Source of the DNA: Natronorubrum tibetense GA33
GTDB lineage: Archaea > Halobacteriota > Halobacteria > Halobacteriales > Natrialbaceae
DNA length: 64,000 bases
NCBI RefSeq assembly: GCF_000383975.1
Contig: NZ_KB913017.1
Coordinates: 1,407,105-1,471,104, forward strand
Direction of reading: 5' to 3'
The stretch's first letter is position 1. Each line of letters starts with the position of its first letter. The translations under genes were made by a program, and so were the position numbers. Below are positions 62,314 through 64,000 of this stretch, piece after piece. Below the pieces are notes generated by a model. That model was not told the origin of the DNA. It ran no database searches and was given only the letters and a program-made list of their open reading frames with translations.

Positions 62314-62358
62314 TTCGAGCGGCGCTACGCTCTTGTACGGCGGCGTGATACGCCCTGC

Positions 62359-63738
62359 ATGGCGACGCTCGAGGACCCCATCGAGATCGGCAGCTGCGAG
62401 GTTCCCAACCGGCTCTATCGCGCGCCAGTGCTCGAGTGTGCGGGCAACGGACCCGACGCCGTTGACACGCTTATCGACGACCTCGAGCCGGCCGCCGAGT
62501 CCGGCGTCGGCCTCCTTTGTCAGGGCGCGACGATCGTCCGCGGCGACGGTGGCTGTGCCGCACCGGGGATGACTCGCGTACACGACCCCGAGTTCGTCTC
62601 CGAACTATCGCGGCTGACCGACCGAATTCACGAGCACGGCAGCCGGATCTTCGTGCAACTCGAGCACGGCGGGCTGCGGAGCATGGAGACCTGGCACGCC
62701 GAGTACCGCGAGGAGCACCCGGACCTGGAGCAACTGGCAGTATCGGAGCCGCCCTGGCAGTTGCGACTGCTGGATCGGTTGGGCTTTCTCGCCTACGATC
62801 CCCACGTCCTCGAGACCGAGGAGGTGTACGAACTCGCGGCCGATTTCGGCCGGTCTGCGGCCCACGCTGCGGCGGCGGGCTACGACGGCATCCACCTCTC
62901 GGGGGCGAACATGGGCATCGTCCAGCAGTTTCTCTCGCCGTTTTACAACCGGCGGGACGACGAGTTCGGCGGCTCTCCGGAGGCGAGACTCGAGTTCCTC
63001 GCGCTCGTCCACGACGAGATCCGCGAACGAGCGGGCGACGTTCCGCTGATGACCAAGGTGCCTGCCGAGACACCCGCACCGCCCGCGCCAGTCGTGCGCC
63101 GAAAGCTCTCGCTCGAGGACGGAATCGAGATCGCCCGGCGACTCGAGCGAATCGGCTACGACGCCGTCGTTCCCGTCCAGACGTCGGTCGTCTGGGACAT
63201 GAGCATCGTCCGCGGGGAGTATCCCGAGCGCGCGTGGGGGAACGAGCAGTTGCACGAGGCGTACGACGCGGCGTTCGGCGGCGCGACGCGAAGACGGCTG
63301 GTCGCCGCCGCGAACCGGGTCCAGTCGCTGCAGTACGATTTCGACCCCGCGTGGAACGAGGAGTTCTGCCGGCGGGTTCGCGAGCAGGTGTCGATCCCCG
63401 TGCTCGCGGAGGGCGGGATTCGCGAGCGAGGGGAGATGGATCGATTGCTCGGCTCGAGTGGCGTATCCAGCGACGGCACTCGAGAGAAAGCGGCTTGCGA
63501 CATGGTCGGCATGGCTCGCCCCTTCTACGCCGAGCCGCGACTGGGGGCGCGGCTGCTCGAGAACGGTACCGACGCCGAGACGCCGACGGACGGCGGTCTG
63601 CGCGTGCTCTGTGAGAACTGTAACAACTGTACGGTGCCGCAAGCGACCGGCGCGCCGGGCATCTGCCGGACGCCGAGCGTGTTGCGAAAACGGGGCGAAC
63701 TCGAGCGCGAGGGCGCGTACGAACGCTCCGAGACGTAG
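62359..63738 (+). CDS. NADH:flavin oxidoreductase, Old Yellow Enzyme family
   Basis: The 459-residue protein has an FMN-binding TIM barrel: LCQGATIVRGDGGCAAPGMT, the substrate region LEHGGLRSMETWHAEYREEH, GYDGIHLSGANMGIVQQFLSP and YNRRDDEFGGSPEARLEFL, which is a firm family signature. The C-terminal LCENCNNCTVPQATGAPGIC has cysteines resembling the cluster ligands of 2,4-dienoyl-CoA reductase, though the second domain is absent. The enzyme reduces activated carbon-carbon double bonds; the natural substrate is not known. It probably forms a pair with the upstream dehydrogenase. Confidence 0.92.
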   Translation: MATLEDPIEIGSCEVPNRLYRAPVLECAGNGPDAVDTLIDDLEPAAESGVGLLCQGATIVRGDGGCAAPGMTRVHDPEFVSELSRLTDRIHEHGSRIFVQLEHGGLRSMETWHAEYREEHPDLEQLAVSEPPWQLRLLDRLGFLAYDPHVLETEEVYELAADFGRSAAHAAAAGYDGIHLSGANMGIVQQFLSPFYNRRDDEFGGSPEARLEFLALVHDEIRERAGDVPLMTKVPAETPAPPAPVVRRKLSLEDGIEIARRLERIGYDAVVPVQTSVVWDMSIVRGEYPERAWGNEQLHEAYDAAFGGATRRRLVAAANRVQSLQYDFDPAWNEEFCRRVREQVSIPVLAEGGIRERGEMDRLLGSSGVSSDGTREKAACDMVGMARPFYAEPRLGARLLENGTDAETPTDGGLRVLCENCNNCTVPQATGAPGICRTPSVLRKRGELEREGAYERSET

Positions 63739-63740
63739 AA

Positions 63741-64000
63741 TCAGGCCGTAACGACGTCGCTCGTCAGTTCCTCGAGCGTCAGTTCGCGGGTGTAGTCGGG
63801 GGTCTCGACCTCGATCAGGGTGTCGTCCTCGAGGTCGGTGAAGTGAAGCGTTAGCTCGTAGGAGCCGTCGGCGGCGATCTCGCCGGGTTCGCGCTGCCCG
63901 GTCTCCGGTTCGTGGACCCAGGCGTACTCCCCGGCGTGGTCGGGATCACTCTGTCCCTGAACGTCGTAGGCGGGGAGTTGCTGGTCGACCTCCGAGCCCT
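63741..64000 (-). CDS. C-terminal end of an unidentified protein, partial
   Basis: The minus-strand frame enters from the right edge and ends at a TGA at 63741. The visible 86 residues are acidic and beta-rich: DVQGQSDPDHAGEYAWVHEP, then SYELTLHFTDLEDDTLIEVE and a final TRELTLEELTSDVVTA. Codon composition is that of a real haloarchaeal gene. I cannot name the family from this fragment. Confidence 0.7.
   Translation of the reverse strand, partial: GSEVDQQLPAYDVQGQSDPDHAGEYAWVHEPETGQREPGEIAADGSYELTLHFTDLEDDTLIEVETPDYTRELTLEELTSDVVTA

Noticed and set aside
1-64000. tRNA and rRNA genes
   Set aside because: I looked for T-loop signatures (GTTCGAATC-like) and found only occurrences inside protein genes without a matching acceptor stem. 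A tRNAscan run would be decisive.

Overview
The window is chromosomal DNA of a haloarchaeon (class Halobacteria, most likely a Natrialbales-type genus such as Natrinema or Haloterrigena; the genus is inference). The evidence is high GC, very acidic proteins, Tat-type signal peptides, many leaderless genes with a TATA-like box 24-31 nt before the start codon, and archaeal marker genes: PolD large subunit, Hef, Hel308, KEOPS Cgi121, haloarchaeal malate dehydrogenase and an HTH-10 regulator. I found no rRNA, tRNA or CRISPR array.

Layout. 1-885: the 5' part of a TnpB gene (IS200/IS605 family), cut by the window edge, with a hairpin resembling an element end upstream. 1132-8303: ornithine cyclodeaminase/alanine dehydrogenase, a DUF2071 protein, LeuS, Hsp20, peroxiredoxin, prephenate dehydratase and truncated haemoglobin. 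8509-11247: the tetrapyrrole operon hemC-cobA-hemD. 11364-17972: a membrane protein, a RecJ-like DHH exonuclease, a PHP phosphoesterase, a sparsely coding 1.1 kb, then NifU-like, ketopantoate reductase-like and zinc-ribbon genes. 18425-23664: alpha/beta hydrolase, PolD large subunit and a PPC-domain protein. 24029-30331: a complete five-gene dipeptide/oligopeptide ABC importer operon ending in a T-rich terminator, followed by a leaderless 51-residue gene. 30842-33519: lineage-restricted genes, a palindromic element, a frameshifted gene remnant and an AT-rich patch. 33651-39963: CBS protein and GlyS, membrane proteins, a dolichol kinase-like protein, an ABC permease remnant, a PBP4-type peptidase and TspO. 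40134-50380: three HTTM membrane proteins around Hef and a CPA2 antiporter that is preceded by a 29-bp tandem repeat. 50406-64000: zinc-ribbon protein, GNAT, LOG-like protein, Mdh, a cytochrome P450 / HTH-10 regulator / ferredoxin cluster, PiT transporter, UspA, the hel308-cgi121 pair, an alcohol dehydrogenase, an Old Yellow Enzyme-family protein and the end of an unidentified gene.

How the genes work together. HemC, CobA and HemD carry porphobilinogen to uroporphyrinogen III and precorrin-2. The ABC operon encodes a binding lipoprotein, two permeases and two ATPases. PolD, Hef, Hel308 and RecJ-like protein make the window rich in replication and repair functions. The P450 and a three-cysteine ferredoxin gene flank an HTH-10 regulator, and two perfect inverted repeats sit in the divergent promoter, suggesting a self-contained redox module with local control.

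The most interesting non-coding structures are two related 84-bp palindromic elements 29 kb apart, the 29-bp tandem repeat before the antiporter, and the paired palindromes of the P450 promoter. I did not see a clearly new defence or mobile system; the most unusual genes are the HTTM trio and the PBP4-type enzyme in an organism class without murein.
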